DNA from: Sipunculus nudus
Taxonomy: Eukaryota; Annelida; Sipuncula; Golfingiida; Sipunculidae
Reading direction: 5' to 3'
Assembly (NCBI GenBank): GCA_026874595.1
Contig: CM049313.1
Coordinates: forward strand, 24,178,008 to 24,242,007
Length of the DNA stretch: 64,000 bases
The notes under the pieces were generated by a model. The model did no database searches. It was given only the letters and a program-made list of their open reading frames with translations, and had not been told where the DNA came from. The stretch's first letter is position 1; every line of letters begins with the position of its first letter. Shown piece after piece: positions 47,585 through 59,098 of the stretch. Made by a program: the position numbers and the translations under genes.

Positions 47585-49019
47585 CAGGGTTGGGGCCAGG
47601 TACATGCAAAAGTACCTAGGAACAGGTACATGCACTTGTAAAATGGTCAGGTACAGCATTATTGTAGAGTACCTAGGTAAAGGTACAGATACTTAAGAAA
47701 GTACCTAGGTACAGGTACAGGTACATTTTAAAGATATTTGAACTAATGATAATTGCATAAATTTCTTGTAGATGTGCAAAAATAAGTTGTAATAGAATGG
47801 CTGAATATATCATTAAAAAGTTTTAAATTATAGCTTTTTATGTCATCATGAAAAAAACGAGCCAGCTGCAAATGAAAAGGATCGGCTTCAGTAAATGTGA
47901 TAAGTTAATGAAGCTGATAAAATTTACAAAGTTAGTAATACAGAAATATAAAATTTTCATCCATATACTAAAATATGATGTTCTTTTTTTCAAATCAAGT
48001 TTTGAGTTTTAGAGTAATGTTTTAAGTCAAAAAGTCTTGAAGCACCACACACTAAAGAGGCTTGACAGCTTGACTGAAAGGGAAAATCTTATATCAGTTT
48101 TTATAGATTAACTTCATGACATAACCATAATACATAAATAATTAGAAGTAACAATAAACATGTTCATTGCAGTAAGTCACACTGAGGAATGTTTTGAGAA
48201 TAAAGAGCACCTGCATTTGATGCTTGAGCAGGGACTTTTTTTGTGAAATGGAATGTTCTGCCTTTTTCGGCATATGTTGAGAGTTCAGTTACACAATATG
48301 TACCATCTTCACTTTTCCTTCACCAATGTTCTTTGTATACTAGACAACAGGTATCTACATCGGGCATGTGAGCAACACTGTCCATATCCTTTTCCTCTCT
48401 ACCTTTTATATCTGATAATGTCATAATGAACTTCCTGTGTAAATGCTGGAGGTAGCCAGGCCAGCATGCTACTAGCCATAGCCCAGTCAACTTTAAAGGC
48501 TGCATGCTTAGATAAAAGCTTAGTAATTACCCCTGCCTGGATAAGGGTGACAGCTCAGTACACTTACTTGACCCAACCTGATGTCCATTTCCAGTGTCAT
48601 TATCTGTAATCCTCATAACTGTGAATTGTGCACCTAGGTACAAGTACATTTACCTTGCCCCAACCCTGTTCTGTGTCTACATTGCATGGGCATGTAGATC
48701 CTTTGTCAGTTGCCTGATACTTGTGCTGATAATGTCCCAATGAACTTCCTGTTTAGAGGCTTGAGGTTGCAAGCTTGCTAGCCCCACTAACTACAAAGGC
48801 AGCAGGGATGAATGCTTTGTAATTACCCCTGCCTGCGATAGGTAACTGTCCTGACAGGGGTTACAGCTTTGTTCATGCAATTGACCCAAGCCTGTACCTG
48901 AAGTATCTTATACAAGGTACAGGTACTCTAGTTCCAGGTACAGGTACAGGTATAAGGTACTTCAAGGTACTTCCAACTCATGAAAGCCAGGTACAGGTAC
49001 AGGTACAGGTACTCTGAAT
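47584..49019. mobile_element. AGGTAC-rich element with CAGGGTTGGGG ends
   Basis: CAGGGTTGGGGCCAGGTACA at 47584 is inverted at about 48640-48669 (ACCTTGCCCCAACCCTG). CAGGGTTGGGG is a hAT-like tip. Both ends are followed inward by AGGTAC/GTACCTAGG repeats. A second, partial version (direct duplication of GATAATGTC, ATGAACTTCCTGT and AATTACCCCTGCCTG, offset about 315 bp, 48728-48905) ends in (AGGTAC)n at 48935-49015. Flanks show no clear 8-bp duplication. No protein is encoded. Confidence 0.6.
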
Positions 49020-49301
49020 CGTAACAAAATGGGGGCCCGTCCAACGTGACGGTAAACTTGTGTGGCCCAGGAGTAAGCTCACCAAAGCATGACTGCTGGG
49101 ATAATTAATCTTGTTCTGACAGTAGAACGCTCTTAAGAGGGGGTGTGTTACGGGGTGACATTTAAGCGGACCGAACTGTCTCGCTAGTGAAGCTTGCTTT
49201 TCTAGCGAAGCGGTTGGTATACCGGACTTGTGCGCCACCAACATGGGTTCGACCCCCGGATCGGCCCAGTATTTTCCCCTGAAAAATTTGTCCTCGTAAC
49301 A
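49020..49301 (+). mobile_element. miniature LTR element (TRIM-like) with pol III boxes in its LTR
   Basis: A 156-bp LTR-like unit, 49146-49301, starts TGTTACGGGGTGAC and ends TCCTCGTAACA (TG...CA with TGTTACG/CGTAACA inverted tips). It is preceded by a polypurine tract AAGAGGGGGTG (49135-49145). At 49020-49026 another CGTAACA stands three bases before TGGGGGCCCGTCC (49030), the expected position of a tRNA primer-binding site after a 5' LTR. The internal region is therefore only about 119 bp. The rest of the 5' LTR is missing; (AGGTAC)n lies there instead. Inside the LTR are a perfect A box (TAGCGAAGCGG, 49203-49213) and B box (GGTTCGACCCC, 49246-49256), 43 bp apart. No coding capacity. Confidence 0.6.
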
Positions 49302-49840
49302 TATTCATAATCTTCACCAAAAATGAAACAAGGCAAGAGCAATACGTGTAGAAAGAAATCAATGAATAATGTAACGGTATAATGATGTAACATGCTCTCT
49401 AGATAATAATTGCAAAGCACGAAATACAAACGATTAACATATATTTACATATATTAACACTGGATGGAAATATATTTATTATTTTATCATGTAAAACGTT
49501 TTGTCTATTATGAGCTTTAGAACAAGCTGCACACAGTTTTCTTAACAGATCAGAGGGCATACCTATCAGGTAGATAAGAAATTTTTTATTATTATTATTT
49601 TTCCCGTTTATTCCTGGTATTATAAGGTGGAGTGTATCATCTCTTCATCAGCATCAGCCATTGTTTGGCAACGGCGCCAAAATCTTTGCTTTCGGGTAGG
49701 CAGAGACAACCATCATACAACGGACGAGCAAATTTTTTTCGACTTTTTTCTTTGTCGTCTCCTCTTCTTCATTAGCTGCTGCCGTGAGTACAGAAATTAC
49801 CCTTTCATAAGGGTGTATCATTTTGGTAATACCATACATG
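49302..49840. other. no feature recognised
   Basis: AT-rich sequence. Short ORFs at 49627-50001 (plus) and 49654-49914 (minus) overlap each other and the LINE tail and are not supported. Confidence 0.4.
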
Positions 49841-52449
49841 TTAATTATTATTATTATTATTTTAAAATATTCTATACAGCGCTCAACTGGTACATAATAT
49901 TGTTCCCAATACATGTATTCTGTGGCGCGTTACATGAATTGAGAAAGGTAGATGAGAGTATTTGCAATGAATTATATCCACTTATAATTTTGTATTCATA
50001 ACATTATAATTACTAAAATGCTTTGGCAAACAAATGTGTTTTTAGAGTCTTCCTGTATTTCTGAGTATTCTTAATCCGCGTGATCATTCTTGGAAGATTA
50101 TACCAATGTTTTGGGGCAAAAACACTGAAACTGCGATTGCAAAATTCTTAGCTCTTGTCTTTGGCACTTATAAAACAATACCATCGGTGTGTGGCCTTCA
50201 TGAAAAATTAGATTTCTGTTTTACTTGCAACATATTTTTCAAGTATACTGGTGCTTGTTTGTGTAGGTATTTATGTACAAGAGTGAGAATATTTAACAAT
50301 ATTCTAGACTGAAAAAGGAAGCCAATGCAAGACTTTCAGTACCTCTCTACTGCTAACATTCTAATACAGTTCATGAAAAGTTTTGCTGCTGAATTCTGTA
50401 TTTTTTTGTATTATATTAAGATCTACCTTGGGTAGGACCATGAAGATACCATTACAGAAGTCTAGGTGAGAAAGAGCTAAACCATACACTAATTGCTTGC
50501 ACGCCTCAACTGCCAATGAACTACGCAGAAGTCTGATATAATGTAATTGATATGATGCCTCCTGACACATATATAATATGTTTCCGCTACGATAAGTGTA
50601 ATTGATTATCTCATTGGATCTAACCACAATAGTTTATATTTACTTTTATACAAGTAGTTTCAAATTTATTCAGTTGTGTACGGTTTCCAAAAAAATATTA
50701 TCTCAGTCTTAGTTGAGTTCATCTTAAGTCTGTTAGAGTCCATTCATTGTTTAATAGTGACCAGGGATCTCTCTAAATCTGCAACCCTATTAGATTCATC
50801 AACTCTACTACTGGCACTGAAAGATTTTCGTAAACCGTGATCATCTGCATAACCAGACAATATTCACATATAAAAGTCCACAACATCTTTAAATGTACTT
50901 GCATATGCAAGATATAGATAGCTCCCTACACAACTTATTGAGAAATATGTTCTATTTCTCAAAATTCCATTGAATTTAATTATTGAGTTCTAATAACACA
51001 GTTTCGCATCCATGATTGGCTTTCAGGTGTTCCGGAAGTGGTGCATTGAAATCACAATGTTTGATAAGGTGGGTTAATACTGCTTTTCAGTAATCCTATA
51101 TATGAGACAAATTACTTACTGGTCTTTAATTACTTTCGACCATTTCAAGATCTTGTTTTTTCAGTAATGGTTTTACAACTTAAGATTCAATTCTAATGGA
51201 AATTTGCTTTTGAAGATGAAATATCTAAGATGTGAGTAGTTATGGGTGTAAGTTCCCATACATACTTTCTAAACATACTTCCTGGTAGTGGATCTAATTA
51301 ACATGTATTAGCTCTCACGCTAATTAACAATTCATAACCTTCAGTTGTGTCAACATCTCAAATTCTATAAACTGTTTTACATCTCCGATTCGTGGATTGT
51401 AGGTTTTGATATTTGAGAGTTTTTTTTTCCTGATTTGCTCTATCTCTGAAGGCCGCAAATCTGTCAGGTAAACTGGATGCTAAAGTCGCGTCTTGGTGTG
51501 GTATTTGATTTGTAATTATGCATCCAGTGAAATTGTTCACTAATTTGTCAAGTTTCTTTGAGCCTTTCTCACTTTCTACCACTTTATTTGTTTATTATTT
51601 TCCTTTTATTATGCTGTAAATGTATGGCATAAAAAATCTCAACTTGGTGCAACTTTTTCAGGTTTCCGGTGATTTATTTTGTCTCCAATGTCTTTCTAAT
51701 AGCCTAACTGCCATGGAAACAGAGGACGTTTTGTTGTCACTGTTGTTTTTTGGTGCCAGGTTATCTAAAATGTCATCTAATGGATTATTCACTAGCCAGT
51801 TGATCTGGGTCATGAATAACTTCCAGTTCAGCCTTTAATATGTTTAGATCATTAATAAAGTTGTCGGAAGGGATTCTTTTTAGCCTTCGGGTAGTCGTTT
51901 CAGATCTTTTTAGAGTTGTTTTATTTTCACATCTACATGAATTGCTCGACTATTTGCTCGACACTAAATCTAATGTGTTTCCACTTGTTTGGGTAGGAAT
52001 GTAACATGATTCTCTAGCCCAAATGCTGTCATCCAGTCGTGTAGTAAAATATTATCCTGGTCATCAAAATCATTCACACGAATGTTAAAATCACCGATTA
52101 TAAGGATGTATTTGTTTTGTTTTTTTTTGCATGAATGGGAACTAATGTTTCTTCAGATTCATCAAAAGACTGTAGATTTGTAAACTGATTTTGCGCTGAT
52201 GCCGGAGGGTGACAAAACATGTGATGTTTAGTAGTGACCTGCCACTCTACATACTCAAACGTTGACTGTTCACCAGTTGAACTGACTTCTTTGACACTGA
52301 TATTGTTTATATGAAATAGCAGTTCCTCAATTCTATAGGAGAGGAGGTAAAGTATACAATAAACTTTTCCCGTAGCCTGTTGGTAATAAGGCAAATACAT
52401 AGCGTCGTGTGAACAGATGTGTAGTCCCGTGATCTGCTTTTCTTTCAAT
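49841..52449 (-). pseudogene. L2/CR1-like LINE, endonuclease plus reverse transcriptase, decayed
   Basis: Minus-strand non-LTR retrotransposon read through many stops and shifts. In order: endonuclease pieces LFHINNISVKEV and STFEYVEWQVTTKH (52340-52220); the endonuclease GDFN motif at 52095-52084 within ILIIGDFNIRVNDFDDQD; LENHVTFPTQTSGNTLDLV (about 52020-51965); reverse transcriptase text PLPGSMFRKYVWEL and VKPLLKKQDLE (51290-51160) and RPVSNLSHI; the polymerase active site YADD at 50851-50840 followed by KMNSTKTEI; then YQLHYIRLLRSSLAVEACK, LSHLDFCNGI and the tail SFSVFAPKHWYNLP to LKTHLFAKAF and stop near 50018. The 3' end is an AGCGCTGTATA hairpin-like word and (TAA)n at 49841-49860. The 5' part is missing. 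Confidence 0.82.
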
Positions 52450-52917
52450 GTGTCCGGAAAGTGATAAATGCCCTTGATATCATCATACGATCATACGGTA
52501 AATTACATTTTAAAAATAGAGACAAATGGTTAGACACAGATACAAAGGGCTCACAAATAATTAAAAAAAATTATATATCTGCTAATGGCGGTCATACAAT
52601 CCGATAGAATGTAGACCTCGATTTTCTAACTTTACTCAAGAATCTGGACGCATATCCTTGTGAAGCTGTGTGTTTTCAGAACAAAAGGTTTGATTTCATC
52701 ATTTCATTTTTTTAAGGCTACGTTTATATTTTAACCAATATAGATGCTTCAAAATACGAATATTTACTCATGTTTAATACAGCGTAAATTGCACCTCCCA
52801 TCCCAATTGAGACAAAAACACAAACACATATGGCAAATGTAAGTGGTATTTAAAGGCGTGTGCGTGAAGCGCAGTTGTCGTCGGGCAAATGACCGCTGGC
52901 CAGCACATGCTTTGTAA
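52450..52917. other. no feature recognised
   Basis: Short anonymous stretch between the LINE and the Harbinger-like element. Confidence 0.4.
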
Positions 52918-53950
52918 AGGCCCGGTCACAACCCACCGTGCGTGTTTTTAGTCCGTACGTTTTTAGGGAGGCCACGCCCGCCACGTTTTTCTGAAAACCT
53001 TGGGAGGGAGAGGTAAGAGGAGGGAGAGCGCACGTCAACGCACGTCTATCGCACGGTTGCGCAAGGTGTAAGTACGTGCCACGTAAGCCTGGCCGTGAGC
53101 GGTTGCGTGTATCGTACGTTGCGCACCTGGTGAGTTGTACGTGCTAACAACGTGCTTGTAACGTACGGTGTCAATGCGATTGCCACGTTATCGTACGGAG
53201 GCCGTACTTACACGTGCTGCTCACGTACACTAGCATGTTGTACGTGCGTGCAAGTGAGATGAACGAGAGTTTTTCCGGTATAATACAACGTGTATAGGAC
53301 GACTTTCCGAGCTTCTCCCGAAGTCCCTGCTGCTGCTGCCTCAAGATACCGCCCATTCCACCGCAGAGACTCTCTGGCCGTATCCGCTGCCTTTTGAGCT
53401 ATAGATGCAGCTGACCCCTTCTGTGTCTTCTAAGGCATCTTGGAGAGAAATGTTGGCGCTCGTCCGTCGGCTGGGCTTTTATATATACTGCAGAAATCAG
53501 TGCGAACAACGTGCGTTGTAAGTGCGGAGCACGTGCTTACTCGGTACGGTCCACGTGAGTTCTGCGTGCTCATTGGACAGTTAAACCGGGGAAGTGCCGA
53601 GTAAGCACGGACGACGCACTTATCACGTGCGCAGCACGCACATGCTAAGTGCGCCGTATGTATAGCAAGTGACCGTCGGAAAAATTTAAAAGACTCACGG
53701 AGTCAGTGTGTTATTCGCTCACTGACTGTAGAGGGCATGCGCGTCACCCGAACAGGGAGTAAATACGTAACCTGACCGCAGCCCGAACGCAACGAAAGTT
53801 CCTCGTTCACTAAAGTGCTACGGCGCGTCTGCGTGCTCCCAAATGGGAGTTCTGAGGCGGTACTCTCCACGTACGGATCCCAATATTTGGCCCACGTTTT
53901 TGCAAGTACACAGCCCGCACTTACAAGTACGGCGGGTTGAAACCACGGCT
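52918..53950. mobile_element. PIF/Harbinger-like miniature element, ACGTGC-rich
   Basis: Ends AGGCCCGGTCACAACCC (52918) and GGGTTGAAACCACGGCT (53950) are imperfect inverted repeats, with TAA on both sides (52915-52917 and 53951-53953), the 3-bp target duplication of PIF/Harbinger elements. The interior is conspicuously GC- and CpG-rich against its AT-rich surroundings. It is packed with self-complementary TACGTGC/GCACGTA words in both orientations, especially 53030-53260 and 53500-53660. Minus-strand text GRYLEAAAAGTSGEARK near 53330 is open for a short distance but I cannot assign it to a transposase. Confidence 0.78.
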
Positions 53951-56841
53951 TAACGGAGACACCGCAGTGGCCTATTTTCTGGACCTGTCATGGTTCAGTG
54001 GGTTCAACCTGGCGCCATCTAGCGGAGGTTACAATAACTAGGTTCAACATTGGCTCTGAACACTGTTCGCTGGGCCGGTATGCGTTTTTCTGAAAACCAT
54101 ACATGACTACGATAAAATAGTCTTAATGTCATAAGAGGTCGATGGAGCGGGAACAAAGTTGGAGCAGAATTCGACCTATATTTGATAAGAGTACTAGGTT
54201 CCCTGATCGGAATCTAAATGGCAACTTTACAGTTGCAAGACTTTTAAGTGTAACTTGAACACTAACCAATACACAGTACAAAATCGATGCGAAATTGTCT
54301 ACAATGCACTTAAACTTGGCCTATGGACCGCATGTTCGAACAGCAGAGATATATTATAGAACACGAAGGTTCATTTATGGACTTTCTGAAAACATGATTT
54401 CAGTGCGCATGTTAGCAAGCTGATTGAGCAGTCTGTTGCCTTTCGGACCGCTGTAAGCGTCCTCATAGCAACGATGCCATTCACAAGAGGCGAGACAGCC
54501 TGTTATGCAAATGGGGGAATCGTCCGAAGCCTTGTGATGCCCTAATATTCAAATATCAAGGACTCACCATACGGACTTTACACGGCTTTAGTTGGTACTG
54601 AGTTAATTACGTCTATCGTTACATGAAATCACGTTTTAAGCATTTTTGCAGTAAACATGAATACACTAAAGCCCAGGCAGGGCTATAACTGATGAACCTT
54701 TGCTACACTGTAGGTATGTCTAATGTGTGTGCTTATGACACGTTTATTTTGAAATAAAGAACCTATTTCAGAGAAGATAAAGTAGATTTTTCCTTAGTAT
54801 AATAGTGCTCGACTGGTAAATATGTAATTATAAGATAAAAATATTCAGTAATGTATGTATTTTCCTATTCATCTTAATACAATTGAAATCAAAATGATGT
54901 TGTTAAAAAGTGTTGTTTAAAACACATCTTAAATTTAAGACTACCTAAATTTATAACATACTTTTTTACAGAAAGATATCCAAGAGGATTCCTTCGAAAC
55001 ATAAGAAGGGGCGAGCCAGCAGCACTTTTCATCCATGAAGGCGGTGACGTCAGGTCCAGTGTAATCCTATGTGAGAATAAGTTGAACTCAGTTGGAATAA
55101 GATCCCATGTATAACATTGTTCATTGGCATGCACCAATATATCTCCAATATCAAATTGATTATGTAAAATTTTTACACATATATATACAACAGGGTCGTT
55201 ACAATATGCGGTTTACCTAGAGTTTACCAATTACCTAGAAATGTTGCAGCAGGTAGTCAGACTTTCCTTCCCACAGGTATGAAACCATGGAATTCTTTGT
55301 CTGTCTAAAAATACCAGTGCAAGTTTAAAGCTAGCGGTTAAACAATACATGATGAATTATATTAAAGCCAAGATAACAGTGAATATGTGTTATTATTTAC
55401 TTACTTAGGGCTTTTATATGCACTTTCTATTACTCAGTGAAGTAATTAGTCATAACGTTAATATTTTCATAGTTTATTACTTTTGACAATTATAATTTAA
55501 CGTTTTTCTATAATCTGACGTAGTATTCTCGCTTACTTTCGGGTGTGATTCTGAGTATTTGCTCACCTTCTTTAAATATATTGTATTTTTGTAACTAGTT
55601 TAACCAACGTCATAGGTTGGTGGTTTTCTCCCGGGTCTCTGGTTTCCTGCTGCGGGGTTCTAGGCACTTCCAAATGCCAACAACTGTGCCATGGATAAAT
55701 AGTTACAATTAATATTTGTACAATTCTTTTGAAATTAATTAAGTTTTATTTTTTAGTATATACCAATAATAACTGCCGTATAAAGATAAATAGTATTCAA
55801 CTTTCCCTTTACGCGACCCATTACAAAAGAGAGAACGCAGTTAAACTTGGTGACAGAATGTCAAAGGTCAAAGTCACATGTGAAAGGTATTCTTAGATTG
55901 GGTTTTTGATGAATTATTGTTTGCATCGCTTAATTGAATTCAAACGTCACCTTTAAGTTACCAGTGTTTAAGGGAAGAAGTTTTTAGGTATCTGAGTCAA
56001 ATTTTCGATGTCACAGATGGAAGATATCCTCAGTTAGAATTGGACACTATGATAGAGACTCCACATGACTGGGTCTACTTCCATGAGGAATCACCCTATT
56101 GAGTATTAGAGTCAAAGCCCAAAATTACAGGTTATCACTACAATTGGAAATGAAGGTCAATATTTGATATTTTTAAATTCATTTACACCATAACCTCAAG
56201 AACCGTTCAAATATTGACCTGATTTTGCTTAAAGTTTTGTTCCTTTGGTGCAGGAAAAATGTCAGCCCCCTGAGAAATCAAGTAAACCGCCAAGCAGTTA
56301 TTTCTGATACATTCATACTCTAAAGATCTGCCAGATTTCAGAGGATCTTTGAAACATTTGCCCATTACAGTTAGGCCCGGGCCATTGGATATGTGCTAAT
56401 AGCCTAGGCATGATTGACCTTGATTTACTGATGTCCATTCTGCGTATAATTAATTCAAATGAATGGCTTTTTGGATTGTATTCAATACCAATAGAAAGCA
56501 TGTTATCTGATCATTATTTTATTCCCCTTTCTTTACTAAACATGGATTTGATGCGTGTGTATGATGGGGGATGGGTTGCTCGACATTAACCATTTCCCAT
56601 AATTTTAACCCGTTAAGTAATTTTTGCTCCCTAACTTCATCCTATCCTGTATCTATATTGGTAAGTTACGAATAAATTTAAAGAACTCGTACTGACAGTG
56701 ATGCTTTTATGAATAGAAATAAAAAGCTGACTGATATTATTTTCTTCAACTTTAGAAATATATTCTTTTGAAAAATTGAAGATATGGGACATTCTTTTAT
56801 ATTGCTTGTAAGATGACGTAAGTCCAAATATCATGATGTGT
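53951..56841. other. no gene recognised
   Basis: Anonymous sequence. Near 55610-55670 the text GTTGGTGGTTTTCTCCCGG ... GGTTTCCTGC resembles a short interspersed motif common in mollusc genomes; I would not name it further. 55855-56250 has AAGGTCAAAGTCAC-type text like other repeats in the window. ORFs at 54889-55137 and 56313-56501 (minus) have no motifs. Confidence 0.4.
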
Positions 56842-57615
56842 GTCCGCAAACAATCCTTTTGTGATGCGACATCTCATTATCAATATCCAATTCTATTTAA
56901 CAGAAGTGCGAAGCAGTGCGAAAATCTGTTCAGGGATTTAAGTGTTACCATTGCAAGTCACCGTATTGCCCCAGCTAAACAGGTCAAGAACCTTGGCCTG
57001 GTGCAGGATTGTCATCTCACCATGGCATCCCAAGTAAATGCCATTAGCAGGACCTGCTATTTTCAGCTGCGGAACATCGGTGCCATCCGGAAGTACATTA
57101 CAGCAGATGCGTGCAGGACACTAGTTCAAGCCACTATCACATCGAGGCTGGACTATGCCAACTCTCTGCTATATGGAATACCACGCACCCTTATGAATCG
57201 CCTACAGAGAGTACAAAATGCTGCTGCCAGGCTTATCACAAGGACACGCAGAAGGGACCACATCTCACCTGTGTTGGCCAGTCTTAACTGGCTTCCGGTG
57301 GAATATAGATGCAAGTTCAAGGTTCTGGTGTTCACATACCAAGCACTTGCAGGCATTGCTCCACAATACATCTGTGACATTGTGCAACGCCGCCGACCTG
57401 CTCGGACTCTAAGATCCTCCTCAAAGTCCTTGCTTGTCGTACTAAAAACGCGGACTGTAACATATGGTGACCGTAGTTTTAAAGCGGCTGCACCAACACT
57501 TTGGAATGAACTTCCTGACATTTTAAGGGATGCACCATCGCTCTTGGCTTTCCGCAAAGGACTAAAAACCCATCTCTTTAAACAGGCACACACACTGATA
57601 AATAGCGCCAAATAG
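56833..57615 (+). CDS. LINE reverse transcriptase C-terminal region (truncated, open)
   Basis: 260 codons, open to TAG. Recognisable L2/CR1-type text starts around residue 25: NRSAKQCENLF, then PAKQVKNLGLVQDCHLTMAS, CYFQLRNIGAIRKYI, ADACRTLVQATITSRLDYAN, LLYGIPRTLMNRLQRVQNAA and RLITRTRRRDHISPVL. After that come LNWLPVEYRCKFKVLVFTYQ, YGDRSFKAAAPTLWNELP and LRKGL-like LAFRKGLKTHLFKQ. This is the thumb/C-terminal part after the YADD palm, which is absent. The ATG at 56833 lies in flanking sequence and is fortuitous. The intact frame over 235 codons suggests a fairly young insertion. An antisense ORF of 167 codons (57153-57656) is a shadow. Confidence 0.88.
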   Translation: MMCVRKQSFCDATSHYQYPILFNRSAKQCENLFRDLSVTIASHRIAPAKQVKNLGLVQDCHLTMASQVNAISRTCYFQLRNIGAIRKYITADACRTLVQATITSRLDYANSLLYGIPRTLMNRLQRVQNAAARLITRTRRRDHISPVLASLNWLPVEYRCKFKVLVFTYQALAGIAPQYICDIVQRRRPARTLRSSSKSLLVVLKTRTVTYGDRSFKAAAPTLWNELPDILRDAPSLLAFRKGLKTHLFKQAHTLINSAK

Positions 57616-57926
57616 TGAGAGTGCGAGTCACTATGTATTACTGCAGAGGACTTCATTTTTAATCAGCATTATAGCCATGAATTGAGTGGAATAATTAGTT
57701 TTTTATCATCTCTTATCCTATTGCTTTTATCATATATTAATTTTTTACTTTAAATGGACTTTCGGTTTTAACTTGGAGACTAGGTTTTTAAATCTAGTCT
57801 CTAAATGGATATTAGTGTTTTTTTTCAACTCTTTCATTTTACATGACTGCCTAATGTAAAGCGCTTTAGAGCGATAATCTTATTGGATAAAGCGCTATAA
57901 AAATGTTGTAATATAATAATAATAAG
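56842..57926 (+). mobile_element. 5'-truncated L2/CR1-like LINE insertion
   Basis: Covers the open reverse-transcriptase C-terminus (56833-57615), about 300 bp of 3' untranslated sequence, and a 3' end with AAAGCGCTTTAGAGCG, AAGCGCTATAAAAATG and a short (TAA)n tail at about 57911-57926. The same style of 3' end (AGCGCT...TATA, then TAA repeats) closes the minus-strand LINE at 49841. Most of the element, including the endonuclease and the catalytic palm, is missing, as expected for incomplete target-primed reverse transcription. Confidence 0.85.
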
Positions 57927-58663
57927 TGTATCTCATTGGCGGGTATATCTCATCGGTCGTGATAAAGGTGTTAATCACACATTCCATTTTTTTATTTTTT
58001 TTCCAAATTAAATATTCTATATGCAGAGAAATAAAATATTAATGTCCACTTTTTTATTTACGAGGTATGTGTATCTTTTTTATTTTTTAAAGAATATTTT
58101 AAATATTTGATTTGAACATTTCATATGTAAGCGGAAGTTCAACCCTCATTCCTGCATCTAATCAAGATGGCAGGCAATGAACTATATGTGTTACTAATAT
58201 CTATACCGATAAATAAAACAGGTTTATCAAATAAGTCTATCAGTTTTGGTCACACTTTGTTTAATTTAATTTTATTTATTTTGTTTCTGTATTTATATGA
58301 CATAAGAAGGCAATTTCACATTCGATTCGGTTCACATGTTCTAAGGACATTTTCCAGTTCAAATGGGCTAATTTGACGTTGGTCAAACCAATTCATTTAT
58401 CTGATCCAGAACACAAACACATCTGATAGCACGTACACCCAGGTTCACTCAGCGCTCTCTCTTTCCATTGTCACACATAAAGAGTCATGTGTTTAAATCC
58501 AATAACTTTATTCCGGAGAATACAAAAGTAGTCATCGGTTTTGTATTTAAATGTAAGGTAACAATTCGTACCACAGTATTCAGCTTCACATGCGTGAGTT
58601 TATTATCATTTATGATATCGAAACCATCAGTTAATTTTACAGAGGGGACTAGAAATGCTTGTT
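57927..58663. other. no gene recognised
   Basis: AT-rich sequence; overlapping short ORFs on both strands at 58468-58707 cancel out. Confidence 0.4.
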
Positions 58664-58806
58664 TAGTCAATGTGTGCAGTCAATTTGTGGAATCGGTCAA
58701 CTTGTAAATTACCTGAAATTTTCAGTAGATTTGCATACTGACAAATTCGCTCTAGTAGTTTATTAATTGACTAAGAGTTTCTAGCACTTTACTGATTGAC
58801 TAAAAC
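58664..58806. repeat. fragment of the CAGTCAATGTG element
   Basis: AGTCAATGTG then CAGTCAATTTGTGG, ACCTGAAATTTTCAG and TGATTGACTAAAA: the subterminal words of the element at 14423-15937. Confidence 0.75.
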
Positions 58807-58882
58807 ATCACAGATGAAAGTAACATTTATCTTGTTTTTAATCATTTTATGTTGACAAAGAATGTCTGTAGAATTCCACAGT

Positions 58883-59098
58883 TTATTTCATTAGCAGTGC
58901 TTTTGGTGTCCACTTGCACCCTCCAATATGTCGCTTGTTCAATAATCTCTCTTCCTTTGAGCTTCCTCCCATAGCAGAGCAGGCGTGTGCTGCGAGGTCC
59001 TTCAAAATCAACCTTATGTCATTCGTGCATCTTTCCGCAAATCTTCTGGAGAAGTGGTGTAGTCTATCAGCCACAACACGACTCCGACGGTTGCTCAT
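58883..59098 (-). CDS. unidentified 71-codon ORF
   Basis: Minus strand, ATG directly after an in-frame stop, ending TAA. Reads MSNRRSRVVADRLHHFSRRF, then CTNDIRLILKDLAAHACS and SKEERLLNKRHIGGCKW. Composition is coding-like, but I recognise no family, signal peptide or membrane segment. It lies about 2 kb downstream of the last EGF exon on the same strand, so it could be a 3' exon of that gene, though no acceptor can be matched in phase. Equally it may be chance. Confidence 0.22.
   Translation of the reverse strand: MSNRRSRVVADRLHHFSRRFAERCTNDIRLILKDLAAHACSAMGGSSKEERLLNKRHIGGCKWTPKALLMK

Noticed and set aside
49196-49267. A genuine tRNA gene
   Set aside because: A and B boxes are good, but the acceptor arms do not pair and the T stem fails at its base, so it is tRNA-derived and not a functional tRNA.
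57153-57656. 167-codon minus-strand ORF
   Set aside because: Antisense shadow of the LINE reverse transcriptase on the plus strand.
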